Positions 7,433 to 17,047 of a stretch of DNA of 64,000 nucleotides are shown here, in pieces; positions within the stretch are counted from its first letter, which is position 1; each line of letters begins with the position of its first letter. Location: assembly GCA_963712465.1 (NCBI GenBank), contig CAVQHY010000004.1, forward strand, positions 124,001 to 188,000. Direction: 5' to 3'. The translations under genes were made by a program, and so were the position numbers. The stretch comes from CAVQHY01 sp963712465. Its GTDB lineage: Bacteria; Actinomycetota; Thermoleophilia; Gaiellales; Gaiellaceae. A model generated the notes under the pieces. It was not told the DNA's origin. It saw nothing but the letters and a program-made list of their open reading frames with translations, and did not search any database.

Positions 7433-8884
7433 CTACTCGGCCTCGGCGGCGGCCGGGGCTCGGATCTCGCCCCCGTGCGCGTGGGCCGGCGACGCCGATC
7501 GGAGGAGCACGGCCCCGAGCACGGCCGCTGCGGCTGCGAACATCGCGCCGACGAGGAAGGCGAGGTGGTAGCCGCCGTTCAGGGCCGCCAGCTCGCCATC
7601 ACCTGACGCGAGCAGCTTGTCGGTGCGGGACGCCGCCAGGGCGGCGAGGATCGCGAGCCCGACGGCGCCGCCCATCATGAAGGCCGTGTTGACGACCCCG
7701 GAAGCGAGACCGGCCTCGGTCGGCGCGACGCCGCTCATGGCCGCGAGCAGCACCGGGTTGAACGCGATGCCCGCGCCGAGGCCCATCGCGATCGTGCCCG
7801 GGAGAACGTCGATGAGCACGTTCCCGTCGACGGGCGTCCTGGCGAACAGGACGAGCCCGAGGGTCATCAGTGCGAGACCGGCAACGAGCGGCGGCCTGAT
7901 CCCGAACCGCATCACGAGCCGGTCGGAGAGCAGGAGCGACGAGCCTCCCCAGAGCACCATCGACGGGAGATACGCGAGCCCGACCTCGAGCGGTGTGTAG
8001 CCGAGAACCTGCTGCAGGTAGAGGGCGGAGAAGAAGAACCAGGCGAACATGCCGGCGGCCATGAGGACGCCGACGACGTTGGCGGCCGCGACGTTGCGGT
8101 TTCGAAACAGGCCGAGCGGCACGAGCGGCGAAGCAACGCGCGACTCGATCACCAGGAAGGCCCCGAGGAGCACTGCCGACGCTGCGAGCAACCCGATCGT
8201 TTGCCCGGACGACCAGCCCTGCTCGTTTCCGTTCACGATCGCGTACACCGCGAGCATGAGCGACCCGGTGATGGTGAGCGCGCCGGCGAGGTCGATACGC
8301 CCGGTCGCCGTGCCGGGGGTCGACGGCAGGAGCCGCAGCGAGAGGGCGAAGACGGCGATGCCGACCGGAATATTGACGAGGAAGATCCAGTGCCAGCTGA
8401 GCAGATCGGTGAGCACGCCGCCGAGCAGCACGCCGGCGACGCCACCGCCCGAGAGGACGAAGCCGAAGATGCCCATCGCCTTCGCCCGGTCGGCCGGCTC
8501 GGTGAAGAGGGTCATGGTCAGCGAGAGCGCGACCGCCGAGACGAGCGCACCGCCGACGCCCTGTACCGCCCGTGCGCCGACGAGGAACCCCTGCGACTCG
8601 GCGAGACCGCAGGCCAGCGAGGCGACGGTGAAGAGCCCGATCCCGACGAGGAACATCCGTCGCTGCCCGAAGAGGTCGCCGAGCCGGCCGCCGAGGAGCA
8701 GGAACCCGCCGAACGTCAGCAGGTAGGCGTTCACGACCCAGGCCAGCGACGTCTGGGAGAACCCGAGGTCGTCCCGGATCGACGGGAGCGCGACGTTCAC
8801 GATCGTCCCGTCGAGGACGATCATCAGATCGCCCAGGCACAGGACGTAGAGCGCCAGCCAGCGGGTCCGGTTGTCAGCGGTCAC
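7433..8884 (-). CDS. MFS drug exporter, DHA2 (14-helix) type
   Basis: 483-residue major-facilitator protein of the EmrB/QacA group. Motifs include LDGTIVNVALPSIRDDLGFSQTSLAWVVNAYLL in helix 1-2, GGRLGDLFGQRRMF (motif A), and GVGGALVSAVALSLT (motif B region), with 14 predicted helices. The GTG at 8884 is chosen because GAGGAGGAACT sits just upstream as a strong ribosome-binding site; longer upstream frames lack one. Probably exports a toxic organic compound with proton influx. Substrate unknown. Confidence 0.9.
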   Translation of the reverse strand: MTADNRTRWLALYVLCLGDLMIVLDGTIVNVALPSIRDDLGFSQTSLAWVVNAYLLTFGGFLLLGGRLGDLFGQRRMFLVGIGLFTVASLACGLAESQGFLVGARAVQGVGGALVSAVALSLTMTLFTEPADRAKAMGIFGFVLSGGGVAGVLLGGVLTDLLSWHWIFLVNIPVGIAVFALSLRLLPSTPGTATGRIDLAGALTITGSLMLAVYAIVNGNEQGWSSGQTIGLLAASAVLLGAFLVIESRVASPLVPLGLFRNRNVAAANVVGVLMAAGMFAWFFFSALYLQQVLGYTPLEVGLAYLPSMVLWGGSSLLLSDRLVMRFGIRPPLVAGLALMTLGLVLFARTPVDGNVLIDVLPGTIAMGLGAGIAFNPVLLAAMSGVAPTEAGLASGVVNTAFMMGGAVGLAILAALAASRTDKLLASGDGELAALNGGYHLAFLVGAMFAAAAAVLGAVLLRSASPAHAHGGEIRAPAAAEAE

Positions 8885-9110
8885 AGTTCCTCCTCGATCC
8901 GTTCCATTCTGCTCTAACGTCAGACGCCGAGACGGCGCGGAACTCATCGCTCACCTGAGGAAGCGTCGCTGCCGGTGGCAGCGTCACGCGGGGTGCAGTC
9001 CCCCGACCCACGGTACGGGTAACCGAACTCCCTTCCTCGATCTCGCCACGGCAACGGCGAGGAGCAACACGGGACATCTCCGTGTGGGCGCTCGGGGTAG
9101 GGTTCGCCTC

Positions 9111-10844
9111 ATGCGACGGCGATCGAGCCGGACGCGCGTTGGAGCCTGTGCCGCGCTGCTCGCCGCAATCGTGGTGGCGCCGGCCGGCGGGTTTGCCACG
9201 GTCGGCACGGGCGGCGGAGGAGGTGTCGTCCGCGCCGCGGCCAGTGCGACGGCCACGGTCGCGGCACCCGCGCTTCGTGCGGAGGATCGCCACCGGCGAG
9301 ACGGGCTGGTTCGCCTCGCCCGGGCTCGTCGACCTGGACGGCGACGGCCGGCTCGAGATCGTCGCGCCCTTCTACTCGACGTTCGTCTTCGACGCCACGG
9401 GGCCGGCTCCTCGGCAAGGGCACGGCGACGAAGGGGCGGGTCTACGCGCCCGGGGTCGTCGCCGACCTCGACGGCGACGGCGCGAAGGAGATCGTCGTCG
9501 GCGGCAACGAGGGAACGCGTGGCCGCCTACGAGCTCCGCGGGGGCGAGCTGCAGCTCGAGCCCGGCTGGCCGGCCTCGACGTGCAGCGGGGGCCAGTGCC
9601 CCGAGGCGCGGGGGATGGCGGCAGCCGACCTCGACGGGGACGGTCGCATCGAGGTCGTCGTGACGACGACGAACACGTCGTCGACCGGGTCGCAGGTGTT
9701 CGTCTTCGACGCGTCGGGCTCCCTGTACCGGCCGAAGGGCGGGCCGCCGAACGCGTGGCCCCGGTACAACACGCTTCGCGGCGAGGGCAACGACGCCGAC
9801 TTCAACGGTGCCGGCAACCACGGCTACGGCGCCTACGGCGAGAACGTCGGCATCGGCAACCTCGACGACGATCCGCAGCTCGAGATCGTCGTCACCTTCG
9901 ACAACCACCAGATCAACGTCTTCAACCACGACGGGACCTCCGTGCTCGCCTCGCCCTGGTTCACGAACCGCCAGAGCGAGTACGCCGGCCGGCGCCTCGG
10001 CTGGGGGCAGTTCATCCGCTGGCTGAGCCCGACGGTCGAGGCGAGGCACTACCACCGCCACGTCGGCGACTGGCCGGACGTGCGCAGGACGCCGTGGCTG
10101 CAGTGGACGGCCTCACCGCCGTCGGTGGCCGACCTCGACCGCGACGGGCGCAACGAGGTGATCGGGCTGCCGAACGTCGAGCTGAAGGAGCCCTACGAGA
10201 CGCAGGCGTACGCGTTCATGGTGCTCGACGGGGCGCACGGCGACGGGTCCCGGTCGGCGCGCAGGCACCGGGGCTTCGAGCGGCCGCCGCTGAGCGGCAA
10301 GCCGGCCGTGCGCCCCGACGGGGACTGGTATCCGCCGAGCGGCATCCCCGCTCCGACCGTCGTCGACATCGTCGGTGACGGCCGGCCCGAGATCGTCGCC
10401 TCGGTGCCGGACGGGTTCGTCTACGCGGTCAGCCCGGCCGGCAGGCGGCTGTGGCGCTTCGACTACGCCAGGGGTGCGCCGAAGACGTTCGCCTCGGAGG
10501 TCGTCGCTGCCGATCTCAACCGCGACGGACGGCCCGAGCTGGTCTTCGGCACCTACGCGCTGACCCCGGGCGCCGGCCGGCTCGTCGTGCTCTCGGCGTC
10601 CGGGAAGCTTCTCCACGACATCCGCCTTCCGCGCCAGGGCAAAGACGGAAACGGAATCGGGGTTCCCGCCGCACCCTCGATCGGCGACCTCGACGGCGAC
10701 GGGAGCCTCGAGATCGTGCTGACGACGTTCGACCACGGGATCGACGTCTTCCACGTTCCGGGGTCGGGCGCGAACCTGCTGCCCTGGCCGACCGGCCGGG
10801 GCAACCTGCTCAGAAACGGCATGGGCCCGGCAACTGCGTCGTGA
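9111..10844 (+). CDS. secreted FG-GAP/VCBS beta-propeller protein, frameshifted
   Basis: A signal peptide (MRRRSSRTRVGACAALLAAI, then VVAPAGGFA) is followed by repeated calcium-binding units such as GLVDLDGDGRLEIV, VVADLDGDGAKEIV, AAADLDGDGRIEVV, SVADLDRDGRNEVI and SIGDLDGDGSLEIV. These form an integrin-like propeller seen in secreted surface proteins. The frame breaks near 9263, 9403 and 9517; each is one extra base, and deleting all three gives an uninterrupted ~577-residue protein. Function unknown, probably cell-surface. Three like-signed errors in 260 bases suggest a poorly resolved stretch of sequence. Confidence 0.75.
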   Translation: MRRRSSRTRVGACAALLAAIVVAPAGGFATVGTGGGGGVVRAAASATATVAAPALRAEDRHRRDGLVRLARARRPGRRRPARDRRALLLDVRLRRHGAGSSARARRRRGGSTRPGSSPTSTATARRRSSSAATRERVAAYELRGGELQLEPGWPASTCSGGQCPEARGMAAADLDGDGRIEVVVTTTNTSSTGSQVFVFDASGSLYRPKGGPPNAWPRYNTLRGEGNDADFNGAGNHGYGAYGENVGIGNLDDDPQLEIVVTFDNHQINVFNHDGTSVLASPWFTNRQSEYAGRRLGWGQFIRWLSPTVEARHYHRHVGDWPDVRRTPWLQWTASPPSVADLDRDGRNEVIGLPNVELKEPYETQAYAFMVLDGAHGDGSRSARRHRGFERPPLSGKPAVRPDGDWYPPSGIPAPTVVDIVGDGRPEIVASVPDGFVYAVSPAGRRLWRFDYARGAPKTFASEVVAADLNRDGRPELVFGTYALTPGAGRLVVLSASGKLLHDIRLPRQGKDGNGIGVPAAPSIGDLDGDGSLEIVLTTFDHGIDVFHVPGSGANLLPWPTGRGNLLRNGMGPATAS

Positions 10845-10853
10845 GCCCGTGCC

Positions 10854-11487
10854 TCAGGCCGGGGCCGGTGCGACCGGCTGGGCGACGCCGATCATCGAGT
10901 CGCGCGTGACGAGGGCGGCCAGCTCGTCCTCGGTCATGTCCGTCGCTCCCGACCGGACGGCGCGGGACGACGAGATAGCGGATGTCCGCGGTCGAGTCGA
11001 GCACGCGCAGCTCGGTCTCGTCGTCGAGCTCGACTCCGAACTCCGCCAGCACCCCGCGCGGGTCGGAGACGGCGCGCGAGCGGTAGGGCAGGCTCTTGTA
11101 CCAGGCCGGCGGCGGCCCGAGCAGGGCCCGCGGGTAGCAGGAGCAGAGCGTGCAGACGACCATGTGGTGCACGGACCGGGTGTTCTCGACGGCGACGACG
11201 ACCGGCGCGGGCCCGGGGTCGAGGTCGAGCTCGAGGGCCGCCGCGCGCGCATCGGCGAGCAGGCGTGCTCTGAAGGCGGGATCGACCCAGGCGCGCGCGA
11301 CGAGCCGTGCGCCGTCGGCCGGCGACCGGGAGACGAGCCAGTCGATCCTCCGGCGGACGTCCTCTCGGCGAATCACGCCCTTCTCGACGAGGAGCGCCTC
11401 GAGCGCCCTGGCCCGCGCGGCGGCCGCAGGCTCGCCGCCGTCCGTGATCGGGTCGTGAGGATGGTCGTGGTCGTGGCCGTCGCTCAT
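10854..11487 (-). CDS. nitrile hydratase alpha / thiocyanate hydrolase gamma-like subunit, frameshifted at C-terminus
   Basis: The catalytic metal site VCTLCSCYPR is complete, with C112, C115 and C117; Thr after the first Cys is the cobalt-type signature. The N-terminus is histidine-rich (MSDGHDHDHPHD). Normal family features follow (PPPAWYKSLPYRSRAVSDPRGVL). Near 10954 one extra base shifts the frame; correcting it gives the expected ending RRPSGATDMTEDELAALV and a ~210-residue protein. ATG at 11487 overlaps the previous gene as ATGA. It forms the third gene of a coupled operon; see the neighbouring split beta halves. Confidence 0.88.
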
Positions 11488-11765
11488 CCCGCATGCTCCA
11501 GCCAGTGCTCGAAGACGTCGGCGTAGATCCGGTCGCCCGGCTCCCCGCGGTAGTCGGGCCAGACGTCGCCCTGGGCGAAGCCGACGAGGTAGAGCTCCTG
11601 TTTCGGGAGCCCGTTCCCGGCGTAGGCCAGCGTCTCGGGATTCGCGAACGATCCGTGCAGGCGCTCCACGTGCCCGGTCTTGCCCTTCAGGTACGCGGGG
11701 GTGCGGTGATGGCCGTCGTGCGGCCGGTCGGCGACCCGCACCGTCTCGCCGGGGCGGTACCTCAC
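11484..11765 (-). CDS. nitrile hydratase beta C-terminal half (thiocyanate hydrolase alpha-like)
   Basis: 93-residue stand-alone protein corresponding to the C-terminal SH3-like domain of nitrile hydratase beta: RYRPGETVRV, HHRTPAYLKGKTGHVERLHGSFANPE, ELYLVGFAQGDVWPD and the final DRIYADVFEHWLE. In most nitrile hydratases this domain is fused to the N-terminal half; here it is separate, as in thiocyanate hydrolase ScnA. GTG at 11765 overlaps the upstream stop as GTGA, and its own stop overlaps the alpha ATG, so the three subunits should be made in fixed ratio. Confidence 0.85.
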   Translation of the reverse strand: MRYRPGETVRVADRPHDGHHRTPAYLKGKTGHVERLHGSFANPETLAYAGNGLPKQELYLVGFAQGDVWPDYRGEPGDRIYADVFEHWLEHAG

Positions 11766-12049
11766 CGGCCGAGCCTCGCATCGACCTCACCGGGGGCGAG
11801 CACGCCCTTCTCGGTCAGGATCGTCTCGACGGAGTACAGCCAGCGCTCGTAGTACGACGCGCGCTCGTACTCGGCCGGCTGCATGCTCTCGATTCCGCGC
11901 CGGAGCTCGTCGACGCTCATCGCACCCTCATGGCCGAGGGCGCCCACGAGGCCGTCGGTCAGCAGCTCCCAGTCGGCGAGCTCGTGCTCGCTCCGGTCGA
12001 TCGGCTCGTCGGTCGGCCGGCCGCCGCGGTCGTGCACTGCTCGCTCCAT
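11762..12049 (-). CDS. nitrile hydratase beta N-terminal half (thiocyanate hydrolase beta-like)
   Basis: 95 residues corresponding to the helical N-terminal half of nitrile hydratase beta or ScnB: ELADWELLTDGLVGALGHEG, then MQPAEYERASYYERWLYSVETILTEKGVL. The last string is the family's typical YYERWL..VE.LL.EKGVL pattern. ATG at 12049 is used; upstream codons are open but have no family match. First gene of the three-gene operon, gene order N-half, C-half, metal subunit, which is the order scnB-scnA-scnC. Confidence 0.82.
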   Translation of the reverse strand: MERAVHDRGGRPTDEPIDRSEHELADWELLTDGLVGALGHEGAMSVDELRRGIESMQPAEYERASYYERWLYSVETILTEKGVLAPGEVDARLGR

Positions 12050-12099
12050 CGCCTGGCTGATCCTAGCGCCGGCTACGAGAAGATCGATAGGCTCGCGTA

Positions 12100-12438
12100 A
12101 TGGATTCAGCACGAGCGCATGAGCTCCTGGCGCGTGAGCGCGAGCGGATCGAGCATGCGCTCCGCCGTCTTCAGCACGAGGACAGCGGCGAGCTGAACGC
12201 CGCGGACGAGCCTGCCGACGGTGGGAGCGATCTCTACGCGGAGGAGCTCGACGAGAGCCTGGCGGACACGCTCCGCGGCGAGCTCGAGGCCGTCGAGCGT
12301 GCCGAGGCCCGACTGGCAGCCGGTTCGTACGGCCTCTCGATCGAGAGCGGCCTGCCGATTCCCGACGAGCGGCTCGAGGCCTTTCCCACGGCAGAGCGAA
12401 CCGCCGAGGAGGAAACGCGGTTCGAGCGCGGCCTCTGA
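12100..12438 (+). CDS. DksA/TraR-like protein without zinc cysteines
   Basis: 112 residues. The N-terminal acidic coiled coil (ERIEHALRRL...ELDESLADTLRGELEAVERAEARLAAGSYG) is that of the DksA/TraR family. The C-terminus aligns with the zinc finger, LSIESGLPIPDERLEAFPTAERTAEEE, but every cysteine expected (YGxCxxCGxPIxxERLEAxPxAxxCxxC) is replaced. Such cysteine-free relatives are common in actinobacteria. It may still enter the RNA polymerase secondary channel; that is inference. Starts 50 bases from, and divergent to, the hydratase operon. Confidence 0.8.
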   Translation: MDSARAHELLARERERIEHALRRLQHEDSGELNAADEPADGGSDLYAEELDESLADTLRGELEAVERAEARLAAGSYGLSIESGLPIPDERLEAFPTAERTAEEETRFERGL

Positions 12439-12493
12439 GCTCGAGGCCGCGCTCGTGAACGCGCCCGCGCTTGTTCTGCCCTCCGTGACCCTC

Positions 12494-13901
12494 AGGCTGC
12501 CTTGGGCTCGATGTTCTGGTTGACGCGGAAGATGTTCTCGGGGTCGTAGGTCGCCTTGACCGCGCGCGAGCCGGTCGTAGTTGTCGCGGTAGCTCGCGCG
12601 GACGCGCTCCTGGCCCTCGTCCATCATCATGTTCACGTAGGCGCCGCCGGCCGAGTACGGGTGGAGCGCCTCGAAGTAGTCGATGCTCCACTTGCGGATG
12701 GCGGCGAACGTTGGCCGGATCGGGGTCGACGCCGGCGAAGACGGAGCCCCAGCGGCGCGTCGCGGTAGCTCCAGGCCGTGTCGGACGAGCCGAGGTCGTG
12801 GGCGGCGCCGTCGATCGGGTACATGTGCATCGTCGACTTCATCGTCGGCAGGTCGGCGCCGAAGCGAGCGTGGATCTCGACCGCCTCGTCGGGGATCTCC
12901 TTGACGAAGTCGGCGCGCCAGTACCACTGCTCGCCGGGCGGGTAGAGGCCGTCGAACGCGCCCTGCAGCGCCGCGTGCGGCATCGGCCCGACGCCGTGCA
13001 TGAGCGGCTCGGGCACCGCCTCGAGCAGCGGCGCCATCGCCTTGGCGGCGTCCTCCTCCGAGCCGACGTAGCACCAGACGACGCCGCAGACCTTGCGCAG
13101 GTGGATCTCCTCCGGGAACGGCGGCGCCGGCGGCACGGTGTGGAAGGCGAAGAAGCCGTTCAGCTCGCGCGGCGCGCCGGGCAGGAACTCGCGGTAGGCC
13201 GAGAGGACCTCGGCGCTCGCCTCGACGGGCCAGAAGGTCGGGCCGGCGACGACCGTGCCGGCACCTCGTGCAGCCGGAAGAGGAAGGAGGTGACGACGCC
13301 GAAGTTGCCGCCGCCGCCCCTGATCGCCCAGTACAGGTCGGGGTTCTCGTCGGCGGCGGCGCGGACGCGCTCGCCGCTCGCGAGCACGACCTCCGCCTCG
13401 AGCAGGTTGTCGATCGCGAGGCCGCACTTGCGCGTCAGGTGCCCGAGCCCCCCACCCAGCGTGAGGCCGCCGACACCCGTCGTCGAGATGATGCCGCTCG
13501 GAGTCGCGAGCCCGTGCTCGCCCGGTCGCGCGGTCGACTTCCCCCCAGGTGCAGCCGCCGCCGACCCGGACGGTGCGCGCAGCCGGGTCGACGCGGACGT
13601 CCTTCAGCAGGCAGAGGTCGATGACGACGCCGTCGTCGCACGTCCCGAGCCCGGCGCCGTTGTGGCCCCCGCCGCGGACGGCCAGGAGCAGGTCGTGCGC
13701 CCGCGCGAAGGCGATCGCCTTCGCGACGTCGTCCGGGCCGGTCGGACGCGCGATCAGCGCCGGCCTGCGGTCGATCATCGCGTTGTAGACGCTGCGCGCC
13801 TCCTCGTAGTCCGGGTCGTCCGGGCCGATCAGCGATCCGGAAAAACCGGGTGCGAGCTCCTTCTTGGCCGCCTCGGCGGCCGGGATGGTCGTGCTGCTCA
13901 T
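12494..13901 (-). pseudogene. FAD-linked (BBE/berberine-bridge type) oxidase, multiply frameshifted
   Basis: Conserved pieces appear in order across frames: RPALIARPTGPDDVAKAIAF, VRGGGHNGAG, VRVGGGCTWGEVDRATG, TTGVGGLTLGGGLGHLTRKCGL, NPDLYWAIRGGGGNFGVVTS, and the C-terminal berberine-bridge domain YSAGGAYVNMMMDEGQERV...NYDRLARVKATYDPENIFRVNQ. Assembled, this is a ~468-residue FAD_binding_4/BBE oxidase. Breaks fall near 13521, 13262, 12753, 12715 and 12561, of both signs. ATG at 13901 has AGGAGGGATCCGC before it. Either a decaying gene or a cluster of sequence errors; the conserved codons argue for the latter. Confidence 0.8.
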
Positions 13902-13980
13902 GCGGATCCCTCCTGTCGTTGCTACTACGCCCACGACGGAGCGGGCGACGTGCCAAGGGTAGGAGCGCGAGGTAGCCCTG

Positions 13981-13999
13981 TCATGACCGGGTCTGACCC
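13981..13999. repeat. GGGTCTGACCC palindrome, copy 1
   Basis: The string GGGTCTGACCC lies in the FAD oxidase/LuxR intergenic region. Its core is shared with the hairpins at 34111-34150 and 40840-40886, suggesting one dispersed palindromic repeat family. Here only the core is kept. Confidence 0.5.
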
Positions 14000-14069
14000 A
14001 ATTTCCCCGCGGCTGCTGGCGCAGCCGTTCGCCAGATGGTCAAATCTGACTATCGAGATCGCCTCCCCC

Positions 14070-17024
14070 ATGGAGTCACGGCTTCCTGCATCCCTCCGGC
14101 TGCTTCCGTCGTTTCCGTTCGTCGGACGCTCGCGCGAGCTCGCCGCGCTCCGGGCGCTCATGCCGCTCGCCGGGGGTGAAGGCCGAAGGATCGCCCTGGT
14201 CGGCGGGGAGCCGGGATCCGGCAAGAGCAGGCTCGTCCGCGAGTTTGCGCACGAGATCTCTGCCGAGGGGGTGCTCGTCCTGTACGGCGCCTGCGACGCC
14301 GTCGTCCGCACGCCCTACCGGCCGTTCGTCGAGGCTCTCGGACAGCTCGTGCGGTCTGGCGATCCCGACGAGCTACGCGCCGATCTCGGGACTGCGGGCG
14401 GCGAGCTGACGAGGCTCCTGCCCGATCTCCCGCAGCGCGTCGGCGAGCTTCCGGCGCCGATCGCCGCGGACGCCGACACCGAGCGGCACCGGCTCCACAC
14501 GGCCGTCGGCGATCTCATGGCGAACGTGGGCCGCCGCCAGCCGGTGTTGTTCATGCTCGAGGACGGCCACTGGGCGGACGGGGCGACTCTGCTCCTCGTT
14601 CGCCATCTGGCGCGGGCGACAACGGACGCCCGCATGCTCCTGGTCGCGACGTTCCGCGACACCGAGGCGGACGTCCCGGCCGAGCTCGCGGACGCGCTCG
14701 CAGACCTGCGGCGCTCCGACGACGTCGTGCGGCTACGCCTCGGCGGCCTGACGGAGCACGAGATCGCCGATTTCGTGCGTGGGGCGGCGGGCGCACCGGG
14801 ACTCGAGGTCCCGGCGCTGGCGCGCGAGATCGAGGACCTGACCGACGGCAATGCGTTCCTGGTCTGTGAGCTGTGGCGGGCGCTCGTCGAGACCGGTGCT
14901 CTGGCGGTCGAGGACGGCACCGCCCGGCTGACCCGTCCGCTGGCCGAGCTCGCCACACCGGAGAGCGTTCGCGAGGTCGTCAGCCAGCGGCTCGCACGAC
15001 TCGATCCCCGTACGCGCGACCTGCTCGAGATCGCCGCGGTGGTGGGGCCCGAGTTCCACTTCGAGATCGTGCGTCGGGCCGCGGCGCTCGAGGAGCGCGA
15101 GCTGCTCGCCGCGCTCGAGCATGCGCTTCGCAGCGGAATCGTCGAGGAGGTGACCGGCCCGGGCCTCGCGTATCGATTTACGCACGAGCTCGTCCGCCGG
15201 GCGCTGTACGACCGTTTGACGGGCCTGCGCCGCGCCGAGCTCCACCTCCGGGTCGGCGAGGCGCTCGAAGATGCGGATACGGCGCCGAGGGGTCGCTCGC
15301 TCGCCGACCTCGCGCATCACTTCAGCTCCGCCGCCCCGATCGGCGAACCCGCCCGGGCGATCGACTACAACCTTCTCGCCGCCGATGCCGCCATGGCCGC
15401 GCTCGCGTTCGACGAGGCGGCCGAGCGCCTCCAGGCTGCACTCGAGCTGGGAGTCGCCGACGAGCGGCGCCGCGCGGCGATCGAGCTCGACCTCGGCACG
15501 GCCTGTTACCGGGCGGGGAAGTCGCTGAGCTCGCTCGGGTCGTTTCGCGCCGCGGCGGAGATCGCGCGACGGCTCGGCGACGGCGAGCTGCTCGCCCGGG
15601 CTGCGATCGGCCTCGAGAACACATGCTGGCGACCGGGGATGGTCGATCAGGGTGCGCTCGAGCTCCTCGAGGAGGCGTCGGGGGCGCTCTCCGAGCAGGA
15701 CTCGTCGCTTCGCGTGCGACTGCTCGGCGGTCTCTCCAGGGCGCTCGACTTCCAGGGCGATCGCGTTCGTGGCGTCGAGGTGCGCGACCGGGCGATCGCC
15801 ATGGCTCGCCGGCTCGGCGACCGCCCGGGGCTCGCCACCGTGCTCATACGTGCCTACTGGGCTCGTGGGGCTCTTCCCCTCGAGGAGATCCTCGCGATGC
15901 TCACCGAAGCGCGTGAGCTCGCCGAGGAGATCGGCGACATCGAGATCGAGGCGGAGGCGATGGAGTGGCGGATTGCTGCACTCCTCGCGCTCGGCGACCT
16001 CGAGCAGGCCCGCCGCGAGCTGGCGGCCGTACTCGAGCTCGCGCAGCAGACGCGGCAGCCGTTCATCCTCCACGTCGCCGAGCACTACGGCTCGGCGATC
16101 GCGCTGTCCGACGGTCGTCTGGAGGAGGCCGAGGCGGCGGCGCTCCGCTCGCACGAGTGGAGCCGCCTCCTCACGGGCAGGGAAGCGTCGGGCGTCTATG
16201 GAATCCAGATGTTCGGCCTGCGCCGTGAGCAGGGCCGTCTTGCCGAGCTCGCTCCGGTCGTCCGGGTGCTTGCGAACGGCGATCGAGGTGGCGCCTGGGG
16301 CCCGGGCCTGGCCGCCGTCCTCGCCGAGCTCGGGATGGTCGACGACGCACGTGCGGAGCTGACCCGCATCCGCAGTGTCGGTCTGGACGCCTTCCGCCCT
16401 TCGCTGTGGCTCGCCTCGCTCGCCTACCTGACCGATGCGGCCGCGGCGCTCGGCGACGAGTCGACCGCGGCGATGGTCTATCCGGAGCTGGTGCCACACG
16501 CGGGCACGAACGTCATGATCGGCCACGGTGTCGCCTTCTACGGCGCCGCCGATCGGTACCTGGGGATGCTCGCCGCGACGCTCGGGGAGCCCGGGCTCGC
16601 AGAGAGGCATTTCGACGACGCCCTCGAGCTCAACCGGCGGATGGCCGCACGGACCTGGGTCGCGCACACGGCGTACGAGCACGGGCGCCTGCTCCTGGCG
16701 CGCGGCGAGAGCGGGCGGGCCGCGCCGCTGCTCGCGGAGGCCGCTCGTCTCGCCGACGAGATCGGGCTCGTCGCGCTCTCGTCGCGGCTTCTGGGGCTCG
16801 GCTCGGAGCCGGCTCGTGCGCTTCCGGACGGGCTCTCGCCCCGCGAGGTCGCGATCCTGCAGCTTGTCGCGCGCGGCCTGTCGAACCGCGAGATCGGCGC
16901 TGAGCTCGTGATCAGCGAGCACACGGCCGCGAACCACGTCCGGAGCATCCTGCGCAAGAGCGGCTGTGCGAACCGGACCGAGGCGACCGCGTACGCGTAT
17001 CGCCGCGGCCTGGTCGCAAGCTGA
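14070..17024 (+). CDS. AAA-type LuxR-family transcription regulator
   Basis: 984 residues. N-terminal AAA_16 ATPase: PFVGRSRELAALRAL, Walker A GGEPGSGKS (45-53), Walker B VLFMLEDGHWAD. A long helical TPR-like middle follows, then a C-terminal LuxR helix-turn-helix, LSPREVAILQLVARGLSNRE and ISEHTAANHVRSILRK. These MalT-like regulators (LAL family) sense a ligand through the TPR part and activate transcription when ATP-bound. ATG at 14070 precedes the first conserved domain; an in-frame ATG at 13983 inside the palindromic repeat is a weaker alternative. The target may be the adjacent genes; no evidence decides. Confidence 0.9.
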   Translation: MESRLPASLRLLPSFPFVGRSRELAALRALMPLAGGEGRRIALVGGEPGSGKSRLVREFAHEISAEGVLVLYGACDAVVRTPYRPFVEALGQLVRSGDPDELRADLGTAGGELTRLLPDLPQRVGELPAPIAADADTERHRLHTAVGDLMANVGRRQPVLFMLEDGHWADGATLLLVRHLARATTDARMLLVATFRDTEADVPAELADALADLRRSDDVVRLRLGGLTEHEIADFVRGAAGAPGLEVPALAREIEDLTDGNAFLVCELWRALVETGALAVEDGTARLTRPLAELATPESVREVVSQRLARLDPRTRDLLEIAAVVGPEFHFEIVRRAAALEERELLAALEHALRSGIVEEVTGPGLAYRFTHELVRRALYDRLTGLRRAELHLRVGEALEDADTAPRGRSLADLAHHFSSAAPIGEPARAIDYNLLAADAAMAALAFDEAAERLQAALELGVADERRRAAIELDLGTACYRAGKSLSSLGSFRAAAEIARRLGDGELLARAAIGLENTCWRPGMVDQGALELLEEASGALSEQDSSLRVRLLGGLSRALDFQGDRVRGVEVRDRAIAMARRLGDRPGLATVLIRAYWARGALPLEEILAMLTEARELAEEIGDIEIEAEAMEWRIAALLALGDLEQARRELAAVLELAQQTRQPFILHVAEHYGSAIALSDGRLEEAEAAALRSHEWSRLLTGREASGVYGIQMFGLRREQGRLAELAPVVRVLANGDRGGAWGPGLAAVLAELGMVDDARAELTRIRSVGLDAFRPSLWLASLAYLTDAAAALGDESTAAMVYPELVPHAGTNVMIGHGVAFYGAADRYLGMLAATLGEPGLAERHFDDALELNRRMAARTWVAHTAYEHGRLLLARGESGRAAPLLAEAARLADEIGLVALSSRLLGLGSEPARALPDGLSPREVAILQLVARGLSNREIGAELVISEHTAANHVRSILRKSGCANRTEATAYAYRRGLVAS

Positions 17025-17047
17025 TCGCGGCGGGTAGCATCTGATCC

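Noticed and set aside
12711..14069. N-terminal extension of the AAA-LuxR frame by ~450 codons
   Set aside because: Runs antisense to the FAD oxidase and has no homology; the conserved ATPase domain starts just after the ATG at 14070.
14733..16937. 734-codon open frame on the minus strand inside the AAA-LuxR gene
   Set aside because: Arises from high GC at third positions; low-complexity Arg/Glu-rich product with no family features, while the plus-strand gene has intact ATPase and HTH motifs.
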